A DNA stretch of 64,000 nt from JANSWY01 sp965243755 (GTDB lineage: Bacteria; Bacteroidota; Bacteroidia; Cytophagales; Cyclobacteriaceae), in the NCBI GenBank assembly GCA_965243755.1, contig CBDEVW010000003.1:1-64000 (forward strand), read 5' to 3'. Under the pieces are notes generated by a model. It saw only the letters and a list, made by a program, of their open reading frames with translations. It had not been told where the DNA came from and did no database searches. Of the stretch, positions 56,539 through 64,000 are shown in pieces. The translations under genes were made by a program, and so were the position numbers. How positions within the stretch are numbered: position 1 is the stretch's first letter; each line of letters opens with the position of its first letter.

Positions 56539-56831
56539 GGTAGCATTATATACTTTTGACCAATCACCAGGGCTGTAGATGGGTCATTTAGAAAATCAAG
56601 CATTACGCTATCACAGTGATGAATCTTTTCCAAAATGGTTGTGGCATATTCCCGAAATTCCTCATCATGGCAAAATGCCGACAGCCCTTCATACAATTTG
56701 AGGACCTCTGACAATTCCAGCCATTGCTGTGTTAGTTCGTCATATTGTGCTTCAATATGTTCCTGTGTCCAGCCAATGCCGGAAGTCAATATGAGAAGAG
56801 AAAGAATATAAACATAGCGTTTCAAAAGCAT
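56535..56831 (-). CDS. Hypothetical small secreted protein, 98 aa
   Basis: The 98-residue protein has a signal peptide (MLLKRYVYILSLLILTSGIGWTQ). The mature part is an acidic, helical domain of about 75 residues (EAQYDELTQQWLELSEVLKLYEGLSAFCHDEEF...ILEKIHHCD) with two cysteines about 20 residues apart, which could form a disulfide. Its downstream partner lacks a signal peptide. It lies upstream of a divergent histidine kinase (138 bp away), so it may be part of that signalling system; this is only positional. Confidence 0.6.
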   Translation of the reverse strand: MLLKRYVYILSLLILTSGIGWTQEHIEAQYDELTQQWLELSEVLKLYEGLSAFCHDEEFREYATTILEKIHHCDSVMLDFLNDPSTALVIGQKYIMLP

Positions 56832-56969
56832 TTTTAAACAAAGTTATCCGGACCACCCACCAATAGTAATCGCAACTTATTTGTATATTTTTTTGGTAAT
56901 AAATGCTGAAGACATGCTCCGTAAAAATCCTGATTGTGAGATGATCAATTCCGGCATATATTTACAGCT

Positions 56970-58688
56970 ATGTTGAGGAAATTAAATATTGGGGAGAAGC
57001 TGGCGCTGTTGATGATCAGTTTTACCCTGGTGGTCACCATTTTCCTTTCTTCCTCCTACTATATCCAGTTTGATGAAGCCCTCCGTGAAAGAGTTTTTCT
57101 TCAACTTTCGTCCGTAAAGCAACTGAAGAAAGTAAAAATCCTCAACGAATTACAAGACCATGTGATCAGTTTCAGAAAGCTGGCGAATGACAGTATTCAA
57201 TATCCCACCGGAGACTTCTTATTTACCCTCCGGTCGAATGACCTGCCAGACTCCCTGTTAAATTATCAAATCCCATTCGTAGAGCCATCAGACAGCCTAC
57301 ACATTGTGGACCTCACCAATCAGCATCCTGAAGATGGCATCACTGTGGCAATCATTGATCACAAACCCCAACAAGTCACCACTTCTTTGGTTCGGTTACC
57401 GCAGGTGCAAGCAATATTACTGGAAAGGACAGGGCTGGGAGAAACCGGTGAATCCTATATCGTTAATGCATCACATCAGTTGATCACCAAATCCAGGTTT
57501 GATAATGTCAACTGGCAAAATTATGAGGTTCGTACGAGTGGCGTACTGCAGGCTTTCGAGGGGAAACCGGGAACAGATATATTCCTGGATTACCGTGGAA
57601 TTCGCGTACTTGGGGCATTTGAACTCATCACATTCGGAGACATCCAATGGGTGATCCTTAGTGAGATCAATTATGAAGAAGCCATGGCGCCCCTGGCTGA
57701 GGTTAGAAGCAACTTACTGATCACATTTTGTATCATATTTGTGTTCATTCTTATCGTTTCCTATTACCTGTCCCGCCAAATCGTAAAACCTATCATCACC
57801 ATGGAACAGCAGCTTATTCACCTTTCGGAAGGCAACCTGGACCGTAACATTCCTGCCATTAAAAACCGTAATCAGGATGAGATAGGTCATATGTTCAACG
57901 CCCTAAATAGTTTGATTGAAGCTTTGAACAATACAGTTGTCTTTGCAGGGGAAATCGGAGCAGGTAATTTCGATGCGGACTACAAGCCTCTGGGTAAGAA
58001 AGACCGATTAGGAAAGGCCCTGATACAGATGAAGAAGCAATTGCAGGAGTTTCAACTCAATGAAGAAAAGCTGAAGCGGGAAAACCAATTATCCATTGTT
58101 GATGGACAGGAAAAAGAACGCGCAAGACTGTCAAAAGAGCTTCATGATGGATTGGGTCCCCTCCTAACCATACTCAGGATCAATATTGAAGATACTGCAC
58201 TACAACAGGAAGAAAAAGATAAGTTATTAAGGCAAATTGATGATGCCATCAATGAAGTAAGAAGAATGTCTAATAACCTGATGCCTAGTGTATTGGAGGA
58301 CTTTGGGGTTGGCGAAGCAATTAAGAACCTGGTGAAACAAATCAACGATTCCAGTTCGGATGTAAAAATCCGGTATATCAATGATATGCAAAGGGAATCA
58401 AAGTTGGATAAATTGCATCATATTACTATATATAGAGTAGTACAGGAAGCAATCAACAACGCACTGAAACATTCTGATTGTAGTGAGATCAGGGTGTCTT
58501 TATCAGAATTTGATGAATATCTGGGTTTATTCATTTCCGACAATGGAAGGGGTTTTAAAACCAATGATCATTATGCAGGAAATGGTCTTAGAAATATCAA
58601 GGAAAGAATTAAAATGGTGCCTGGGAGCATCGATATCAGAAGTGACAATAATGGTACAACTATAGAAATTGAAATCCCATATCAATGA
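56970..58688 (+). CDS. Cache/HAMP sensor histidine kinase, HisKA_3 (NarL-partner) type
   Basis: The 572-residue protein has a membrane helix (about 12-30), a Cache-type periplasmic sensor (about 35-255, ETGESYIVN and FGDIQWVILSEINYEEAM), a second helix (about 247-268), HAMP (about 268-330) and a second HAMP-like block. HisKA_3 follows, with SKELHDGLGP as phospho-acceptor motif, and then the HATPase (EAINNALKHS, DNGRGF). The stop overlaps the ATG of the response regulator by 4 bp. The cue is unknown; Cache sensors often bind small ligands such as amino acids or organic acids. Confidence 0.92.
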   Translation: MLRKLNIGEKLALLMISFTLVVTIFLSSSYYIQFDEALRERVFLQLSSVKQLKKVKILNELQDHVISFRKLANDSIQYPTGDFLFTLRSNDLPDSLLNYQIPFVEPSDSLHIVDLTNQHPEDGITVAIIDHKPQQVTTSLVRLPQVQAILLERTGLGETGESYIVNASHQLITKSRFDNVNWQNYEVRTSGVLQAFEGKPGTDIFLDYRGIRVLGAFELITFGDIQWVILSEINYEEAMAPLAEVRSNLLITFCIIFVFILIVSYYLSRQIVKPIITMEQQLIHLSEGNLDRNIPAIKNRNQDEIGHMFNALNSLIEALNNTVVFAGEIGAGNFDADYKPLGKKDRLGKALIQMKKQLQEFQLNEEKLKRENQLSIVDGQEKERARLSKELHDGLGPLLTILRINIEDTALQQEEKDKLLRQIDDAINEVRRMSNNLMPSVLEDFGVGEAIKNLVKQINDSSSDVKIRYINDMQRESKLDKLHHITIYRVVQEAINNALKHSDCSEIRVSLSEFDEYLGLFISDNGRGFKTNDHYAGNGLRNIKERIKMVPGSIDIRSDNNGTTIEIEIPYQ

Positions 58689-59314
58689 GTTTCATTAAGA
58701 TTATAGTAGCAGACGATCATCAGTTATTCAGAGAAGGATTAATCTCCTTATTATCGAAATCGGAAGATATTCAGGTGGTAGCAGAAGCATCTGACCTTAA
58801 GGAACTTGATGAACACCTGGAGAAAGAAAAAGCACACATCGTACTGGTAGATATTTCATTGCCAGATGGTAGTGGTCTTGATGTAATCGCCACATACCGG
58901 GAAAAGTATCCTGATGTTAAATTTATAGTGCTCACCATGCATGCAGAAGGGCAATATGTAGTGAAAGCTGTTAAAAACGGTGCATACGGCTATCTGATCA
59001 AAAATGCCAATGAAAAAGAACTGATCACGGCTATCAGGCAGGTCGCCAATGGTCAAAAATACTTTAATAGTGAGATCTCTGCTTTGATGATCACAGACAT
59101 GGCCGTAGAAGGTGAATCACACAAAAAACTGTCTGAACGTGAACAGGAGGTGTTACAATTGGTGTCCGAAGGGAAAACCACCAAAGAAATCGCAGAGCAG
59201 CTGTTTGTAAGCTTCCGTACTGTAGAAACACATCGGGTTAATATGATGAAGAAACTGAATGCCCAAAATACGGCTGAACTGATTAAAAAAGCAGCTCACC
59301 TGAGATTGATTTAA
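58685..59314 (+). CDS. NarL/FixJ-type response regulator
   Basis: The 209-residue protein has a receiver domain (KIIVADDHQLFREGL, phospho-acceptor Asp in LVDISLPDGSG, and the Lys in LIKNANEKE) and a LuxR/GerE-type HTH (LSEREQEVLQLVSEGKTTKEIAEQLFVSFRTVETHRVNMMKKL). It is the cognate partner of the preceding kinase, to which it is joined by a stop/start overlap. Targets are unknown. Confidence 0.95.
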   Translation: MSFIKIIVADDHQLFREGLISLLSKSEDIQVVAEASDLKELDEHLEKEKAHIVLVDISLPDGSGLDVIATYREKYPDVKFIVLTMHAEGQYVVKAVKNGAYGYLIKNANEKELITAIRQVANGQKYFNSEISALMITDMAVEGESHKKLSEREQEVLQLVSEGKTTKEIAEQLFVSFRTVETHRVNMMKKLNAQNTAELIKKAAHLRLI

Positions 59315-59428
59315 TGGAACAACCGGACAGTCTCATTTATCCTCAATTCTTATTAACCCAAGGGACGAATTAATCAGTCCATCGAATAACCTGATCCTGA
59401 AGGTTTCTTTCTGTTTAAAATTGCGGTC

Positions 59429-60988
59429 ATGGACAATGATTTCAACAAACAGCACAGACATCTCCTGATAATTGTGATTATTACTTTTATCCTGCCGCCT
59501 GTAATAGTTGGTGGAACACTCATGGTAAACGCTACCTTCACCTATCATGATTTCCTCACCAATGTCCTGATTGCCTGGCAGTTTCCGGTGTGCACCGGTT
59601 TCTTCTTTGTTGGCACCCCACTCTACATCAATTATCTGCTCAAAAGGGTGAAGCGATTACTGATCGCACAGAAGTATTATAAAATTCACGCTTATTATAA
59701 GAAAATTATCTTCTCATACGTTGGTCTGGGGTTGGCATACAGCCTGGCTGCTGTTTTAATTCCAAGGATGTTGGGTTATCCTATTAGAATATCTATCCTT
59801 TCTGCGACGATAGGAATGCTGTTTGTTGGTACCGCCAGTTTACCATTTTATTTATACTTTATTTCCAAACTGGATCAAATGCTGGAAGGTGTTCCATTTG
59901 ATCGAAAAAGTCGGTTTTCTGTTCAATTTAAGTTCAGGTGGACCGCCATATTCTCATCTGTGAGTGGTATCGGAATTATTGCCGTAAGTGCAGGAATTTT
60001 AATGTGGCGTCTCCTGTATTATCCGGCGTGGGAACTTACCATTGAGGCTGTCTACTACCGCCTGGGTGGTTTATCATTATTTATAATAGGCCTGCAAATT
60101 ATTCCCAACCTGTTTCTTGGTGCGTCATTTACAAACAATATCGCCAGGATTAGAAGTTTTGCTGAGCGCATGGCCAATCACGATTTGACCCAAAAAATAA
60201 AAATTACTGACCGGGATGAATTTGGGATGGCTGCAGAGGAAATCACTAAGATGGGCAACAACTTCAGGGAAATCATCGGACAAATCCGAGCCAATGCCAG
60301 TTATCTAAAAAATGCCAGTCAGGAACTAAAAAACCTGGCAACTTTGATGTCGGACAGCAGCAGCAACCAGGCCGCCAGTGCTGAGGAATTGGCTTCAAGC
60401 ATGGAAGAAATGTCTGCCAACATTGCTATATCCAGTGAAAACGCTAATAACTCCGCACAGATCAGTAAAACCACTTCCGAGCACATCAAACTCGGTCAGG
60501 ATTCAATGGTTACTACCATCAAAAACATCAAGGCCATTACAGATAAAGTTGAGCTTGTTCAGCAAATTGCCAGTCAGACCAATTTACTGGCTGTCAATGC
60601 CTCGATAGAAGCGGCAGCAGCTGGTCAATATGGGAAAGGGTTTGCCGTAATCGCCAGGGAAGTTCGGGAATTGGCCGACAGAAGCAAGCTGACCGCCACA
60701 AACATTTCTGAACTGGCCAATGCTACCAACAACAACTCTTCCGAGTTAAAGGAGAAAATTGATGACATTGCGAGCAAATCTGCAGAAAACGCAAATATGG
60801 CAGCCAATATTGCAACTGCATCACGGGAGCAACAGAACAGCAGTGATCAAATCAATGCTACCGTACAAAACCTCAATGACAATGCACAAAGGCTTGCAGC
60901 AAGTGCAGAAGAATTATCAGCTTCCGCGCAAGAGCTTTCCAGTAAAGCCAACATTCTGGAGCATACGGTGGTTACGTTTGCCGTTTAG
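59429..60988 (+). CDS. Multi-spanning membrane protein with an MCP signalling domain
   Basis: The 519-residue protein has about six N-terminal membrane helices (near 12-33, 48-68, 90-110, 122-145, 170-195 and 212-235) with no extracytoplasmic sensor domain, then HAMP and an MCP signalling domain of the usual length. The tip reads QTNLLAVNASIEAAAAGQYGKGFAVIAREVRELADRS. The Arg of the usual EAARAGE is replaced by Ala, the following Glu by Gln, and LN by VN. Membrane-embedded sensing, as in Aer-like or light-sensing receptors, is possible. It follows the two-component pair by 114 bp. Confidence 0.85.
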   Translation: MDNDFNKQHRHLLIIVIITFILPPVIVGGTLMVNATFTYHDFLTNVLIAWQFPVCTGFFFVGTPLYINYLLKRVKRLLIAQKYYKIHAYYKKIIFSYVGLGLAYSLAAVLIPRMLGYPIRISILSATIGMLFVGTASLPFYLYFISKLDQMLEGVPFDRKSRFSVQFKFRWTAIFSSVSGIGIIAVSAGILMWRLLYYPAWELTIEAVYYRLGGLSLFIIGLQIIPNLFLGASFTNNIARIRSFAERMANHDLTQKIKITDRDEFGMAAEEITKMGNNFREIIGQIRANASYLKNASQELKNLATLMSDSSSNQAASAEELASSMEEMSANIAISSENANNSAQISKTTSEHIKLGQDSMVTTIKNIKAITDKVELVQQIASQTNLLAVNASIEAAAAGQYGKGFAVIAREVRELADRSKLTATNISELANATNNNSSELKEKIDDIASKSAENANMAANIATASREQQNSSDQINATVQNLNDNAQRLAASAEELSASAQELSSKANILEHTVVTFAV

Positions 60989-61081
60989 GGCAGTCAGTAT
61001 TAATACTGAGATGCTTTTACCAGTATATTCCGATTGCGCCAGATTGATATCAGGTTTAGTTTTGTTACTAAAATTGGTATT

Positions 61082-62383
61082 ATGGGCATATTTGACATCA
61101 TCGCTATTCTCATCGCTTTCTCGGGAATATTTCTTTTTGTAAACACCTATTTCCTGAAACTGCCATCTTCCATTGGGCTAATGATCCTTGCGCTCATTGT
61201 ATCACTAATGGTACTCATTTTCGGAACAGCTTTCCCTGAATATCATTTGGCAGAAAAAGTGAAGTCATATGATTTTACAGAGGTAATGTATCATTTTGTG
61301 TTGAATGTCATGTTGTTCACCACCGCCCTCAATATCGACTTCAAAAAATTTGGTAGCCAGTTGATTCCCATTCTGGTCCTCACTGTGTGCGGCGTATTGA
61401 TCTCCGCACTGACCATCGGCTCATTGGTTTACCTCCTTACACAAGCCTTGTCAATTGAACTACCTTATCTCGCCTGCCTTGTTTTTGGTGCCCTCATTTC
61501 ATGTGCCGACCCGGTGGCCATCACTAAAAACATCAGAAAATATCGTTTATCAAAGGCTTTGGAAGCAAAGGTGGAAGGTGAGTCGCTCCTTACTGGTGCG
61601 CTTTCAATCATACTGGCCTTTTCTTTAGTGAAGATCTATCAATTGCAAAATTCAATGGAAGTGTTGGAAACCCTTAATGTTTCCATCATCCTGATCAGGG
61701 ACCTGTTTGGTGGATTGATCATGGGCATCCTGTTTGGATGGGTTGGCTATAAGTTGTTGGATTTTATTGACAATGATGTTGTAGAAGCAGAGGTTTTGAC
61801 TACCCTTGCACTAGTCATGACAGGTTCGTTCCTGGCAGACAGACTGGAAGTTTCCAGCATGTTGGTAGCGGTAATGACAGGCCTGATCATTGGAAATGTT
61901 GGTCGGGATGAAAAAAGTGGAGAAAAGGCAGTGGGCGATTATGTTTACAGGTTCTGGCAGCTAATGCAGGAAACCATCGCATCTATGCTTTTTGTGTTGA
62001 TAGGATTCGAAATGCTGGTGATCCCACATAACCCCATGTACTTTGGTGCCGGTTTCTTTATCGTGTTGATCGTTTTATTTGGCCGATGGGTCAGTGTTTT
62101 CATACCGATTAAGTTAATGTCAACCCTAAAGAACTTCGACAATGCTACGGTTTCTGTGCTTACCTGGGGAGCCCTGCGTGGTGGTCTTCCGGTAGCGTTC
62201 ACCTTGTCCCTCAATGACTTTCCCGGAAAGGAAATCATCATCACGTTCACCTATGTGGTAGTAGTTTGTTCTGTTCTTTATCAGGGCTTCACCCTCGATC
62301 CATTGATGCGGATGTATCACCAAAAAAATTTTAGCATGACCAAATCCAAAAAAATGCCGCAGAAACTCAATCAGGCGGCATAG
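61082..62383 (+). CDS. CPA1-type sodium/proton antiporter (NhaP-like)
   Basis: The start is placed at ATG 61082 (MGIFDIIAILIAF), giving 433 residues; TTG 61034 would add 16. It has about 12 membrane helices and the CPA1 core, with the ion-binding ADP in CADPVAITKNIRKY and the conserved VEGESLLTGALSI. The conserved Asp of the usual SATDPVAV is kept. It would exchange Na+ (or K+) for H+ in pH and salt homeostasis, which suits a marine habitat. A short inverted repeat (CATAGGT/ACCTATG, 62379-62398) overlaps its stop codon. Confidence 0.92.
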   Translation: MGIFDIIAILIAFSGIFLFVNTYFLKLPSSIGLMILALIVSLMVLIFGTAFPEYHLAEKVKSYDFTEVMYHFVLNVMLFTTALNIDFKKFGSQLIPILVLTVCGVLISALTIGSLVYLLTQALSIELPYLACLVFGALISCADPVAITKNIRKYRLSKALEAKVEGESLLTGALSIILAFSLVKIYQLQNSMEVLETLNVSIILIRDLFGGLIMGILFGWVGYKLLDFIDNDVVEAEVLTTLALVMTGSFLADRLEVSSMLVAVMTGLIIGNVGRDEKSGEKAVGDYVYRFWQLMQETIASMLFVLIGFEMLVIPHNPMYFGAGFFIVLIVLFGRWVSVFIPIKLMSTLKNFDNATVSVLTWGALRGGLPVAFTLSLNDFPGKEIIITFTYVVVVCSVLYQGFTLDPLMRMYHQKNFSMTKSKKMPQKLNQAA

Positions 62384-62486
62384 GTCAGGTTACCTATGAA
62401 TGAATGTTAGTAGCTCAATGGTTCAAGTAATTTCGACCTCCAAATCTTGAAATAATACAATTAAAATTCAAAGATTTAACGTGGGC

Positions 62487-62519
62487 TGCCTACAGTGTGC
62501 CTACGGAGTGCCTACAGTG
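62487..62519. repeat. Tandem 11-bp repeat, three copies
   Basis: TGCCTACAGTG occurs at 62487-62497 and 62509-62519, with TGCCTACGGAG between. A related TGAGTACACAGTG follows at 62520-62532. The repeats are too few and too close to be a CRISPR array. Confidence 0.75.
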
Positions 62520-62609
62520 TGAGTACACAGTGACCGTATTCCCGGGAATATTACTTCTGTACAATTTTCAATTTTAAGGCTTATTGACTTAAGTTCCTCG
62601 TCACGCCTT

Positions 62610-62632
62610 CAATCATTGCATACAAATGATTG
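62610..62632. other. Hairpin with 8-bp perfect stem near the end of the mogA-like gene
   Basis: CAATCATT and AATGATTG flank a seven-base loop. It lies 65 bp past the mogA-like stop on the minus strand. There is no U-run, so termination is possible but weak. Confidence 0.35.
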
Positions 62633-62697
62633 TTTGATGATTGATCAACAAGAGTAGAATTTAGCAAATTGAGTCGTCTAAATTAAAGACCCTAAAT

Positions 62698-63222
62698 TCA
62701 ACCACCCGGCCTAAATGCCTTAATGACTTTTTCATTGACCTCCAGGTATGGTCCTTCTATTAAATCAATACAATATGGAATAGCCGGGAAGACTGCTTCC
62801 AGGCATTGTTGAATTGCTTTTGGTTTCCCTGGCAGGTTTACAATCAACGTATTGCCGCGAATGCCTGCAGTTTGTCGGGAGAGAATCGCAGTGGGCACGT
62901 ATTGCAAACTGACCTGTCTCATCAGTTCGCCAAATCCCGGCATCATTTTCTCGCAAACTGCTTCTGTTGCTTCGGGCGTAACGTCTCTTTTTGCAGGCCC
63001 TGTACCCCCTGTGGTGACTACAAGACAGCATCGATCAACGTCCGCCATCTGTTTCATTGCTGTTTCTAACTGATCCTGTTCATCTGGAATCACCTTGTAA
63101 ACGGGTTCCCATTCCGACAATAGATACTCTCCCAACACACGATTGACTTCTTTGCCGGGAAGATCTTCATAGATTCCCTTGCTTGCCCGGTCTGATACAT
63201 TGATTATTCCAATTTTGATCAT
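62698..63222 (-). CDS. MogA/MoaB-family molybdopterin protein
   Basis: The 174-residue protein has the MogA/MoaB fold: GIINVSDRASKG at the N-terminus, TTGGTGPAKRDVTPEAT in the middle and NLPGKPKAI near the C-terminus. MogA adenylates molybdopterin for molybdenum insertion. It is slightly shorter than E. coli MogA (195). No other cofactor genes are nearby, so it stands alone here. MoaB is the main alternative. Confidence 0.9.
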   Translation of the reverse strand: MIKIGIINVSDRASKGIYEDLPGKEVNRVLGEYLLSEWEPVYKVIPDEQDQLETAMKQMADVDRCCLVVTTGGTGPAKRDVTPEATEAVCEKMMPGFGELMRQVSLQYVPTAILSRQTAGIRGNTLIVNLPGKPKAIQQCLEAVFPAIPYCIDLIEGPYLEVNEKVIKAFRPGG

Positions 63223-63494
63223 GCTTCAAAAAAAATTTAGGGCAAATCAATACCACTCTTCTTAATTCACCAACCAATTGCAACAAAATATAATCAAATC
63301 ACTGGGGGGGCATTTCGTCCAATAGATGGTCCTATAAGTAAACCAAATCAGGAGACAGCAATGATAAATACCAATTCATTAAATTTCATTAGATTTGTGA
63401 ATTCTTCTCAGACCAAACCCAATCACTTAAGCTGTTATTGCGGAACTCAGGATAAACAGTACCAGGGTGTGCTGCATCGGGAACAGACTAACGA

Positions 63495-64000
63495 ATGCTT
63501 GTGAAAAAGGAAATAATCACAATGATGGCCAGTTCGGTCATACTTACATACATTTGGCATCATCACTTTTCTATTCAGGATAAAATACCAATCTATTCAG
63601 ATACTAAAATTGAATCGCTGGATAAACGATCCAGAATGGATCTGGCAATGAAGCAGGAGTTTGAAAGAACCAAAGATCCAAAACTTGGTTTCATTCCAAA
63701 GGACAAACTTTACAAGGCATATCAGATCGCTGAGCAAAAGAGAGCATCAAAATCGTCTGGTTATTCCAATAAAGCAGCAATCACTGGTATAGAATGGAAA
63801 GAAAGGGGCCCTTCCAACCTCGGAGGCCGCACCAGGGCCATCTTGATTGACCCAAATGACGTTACCAACAAAACCATATTTGCTGCTGCCGTAAGTGGTG
63901 GTCTTTGGAAAACTACTGACATTACTAAAGAGAACCCTGACTGGACCTCCGTAGATGATTTCCTGGACAATATGGCCATTACTACAATTGCTTATGACCC
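63495..64000 (+). CDS. Partial BNR-repeat protein, N-terminal part
   Basis: An ATG at 63495 begins MLVKKEIITMMASSVILTYIW, a signal anchor, followed by a charged region and then ERGPSNLGGRTRAI near residue 105. This is typical of large secreted Bacteroidota proteins with VPS10/BNR-type beta-propellers (AAAVSGGLWKTTD is a propeller strand). It runs off the right edge at 64000, so the length, a possible T9SS sorting domain and the function are not visible. GTG 63501 is a second possible start in frame. Confidence 0.75.
   Translation, partial: MLVKKEIITMMASSVILTYIWHHHFSIQDKIPIYSDTKIESLDKRSRMDLAMKQEFERTKDPKLGFIPKDKLYKAYQIAEQKRASKSSGYSNKAAITGIEWKERGPSNLGGRTRAILIDPNDVTNKTIFAAAVSGGLWKTTDITKENPDWTSVDDFLDNMAITTIAYD

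Larger units (their letters stand above)
62384..62697. other. Intergenic region with tandem 11-bp repeat and palindromes
   Basis: This 314 bp stretch between the antiporter and the convergent mogA-like gene has no ORF I would call. It contains three tandem 11-bp units (62487-62519), the 14-bp palindrome TATTCCCGGGAATA (62537-62550), and CAATCATT/AATGATTG with a 7-base loop (62610-62632). No tRNA or promoter was recognised. Confidence 0.6.

Noticed and set aside
62487..62519. Possible CRISPR array
   Set aside because: Units are 11 bp, contiguous and only three, with no spacers and no cas genes in the window.
63361..63504. Short ORF of 47 aa before the BNR-repeat protein
   Set aside because: No signal or family features, it overlaps the start of the next gene, and its composition looks random.

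Overview
The window looks like chromosomal DNA of a member of the Bacteroidota, most likely a marine or soil Cytophagales-type bacterium. The signs are TonB-dependent receptors, PnuC next to a NadR-type enzyme, three large FtsX/MacB-like permeases without partner ATPases, a PadR regulator, a propeller (Reg_prop)/Y_Y_Y histidine kinase, a TPR-LuxR regulator, a DUF4374 lipoprotein, moderate G+C and few Shine-Dalgarno sites. No rRNA, tRNA, CRISPR array, transposase or integrase was recognised. The genus cannot be named from sequence alone.

Layout. (1) 1-8331: small unknown genes, a large secreted protein, then an apparent nicotinamide riboside salvage operon (frameshifted TonB receptor, PnuC, NadR-like enzyme) and a TPR-LuxR regulator. 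(2) 8332-15515: secreted or lipid-anchored proteins, a five-blade tachylectin-like lectin and a propeller histidine kinase. (3) 15504-35638: an AT-rich accessory island. Nine minus-strand genes encode two sulfotransferases, a HAD phosphatase, a trehalose-phosphate-synthase-like GT20 enzyme, a PIG-L deacetylase, three GT2-type proteins and a DUF6270 protein. They diverge from a fused ABC exporter and further glycosyltransferase genes. The island continues with an FtsX permease, a DegT aminotransferase/cupin pair, a broken small ORF and a ParB-like DNA-binding protein. Near-identical palindromes, reminiscent of parS, lie upstream of the two minus-strand operons. (4) 35837-43738: an OprB-like porin, TetR plus SRPBCC protein with paired operators, a cytochrome-like lipoprotein, and a three-gene locus matching the XusABC xenosiderophore system. 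(5) 43746-54439: PadR/permease pair, lipoprotein, chemoreceptor, second permease divergent from a LysR regulator, and a frameshifted GH1 beta-glucosidase. (6) 54519-64000: MFS transporter, three small secreted or unknown proteins, one carrying a triple G-P-x-A-K-N-x-K-P-W repeat, a NarL-type two-component pair, a multi-spanning chemoreceptor-like protein, a CPA1 antiporter, a MogA-like protein and the start of a BNR-repeat protein.

The most interesting unit is the island at 15.5-35.6 kb. Three adjacent genes (GT20-like, HAD phosphatase, Stf0-like sulfotransferase) suggest a sulfated trehalose-like glycoside, further glycosylated and exported by the ABC transporter, possibly controlled by the ParB-like protein through the palindromes. 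This is inference from families and arrangement.

Caution: five reading-frame breaks in four genes all fall on G (or C) runs and are each repaired by changing the run by one base. Sequencing or assembly indels are the simplest explanation, though real slippage or decay is possible.
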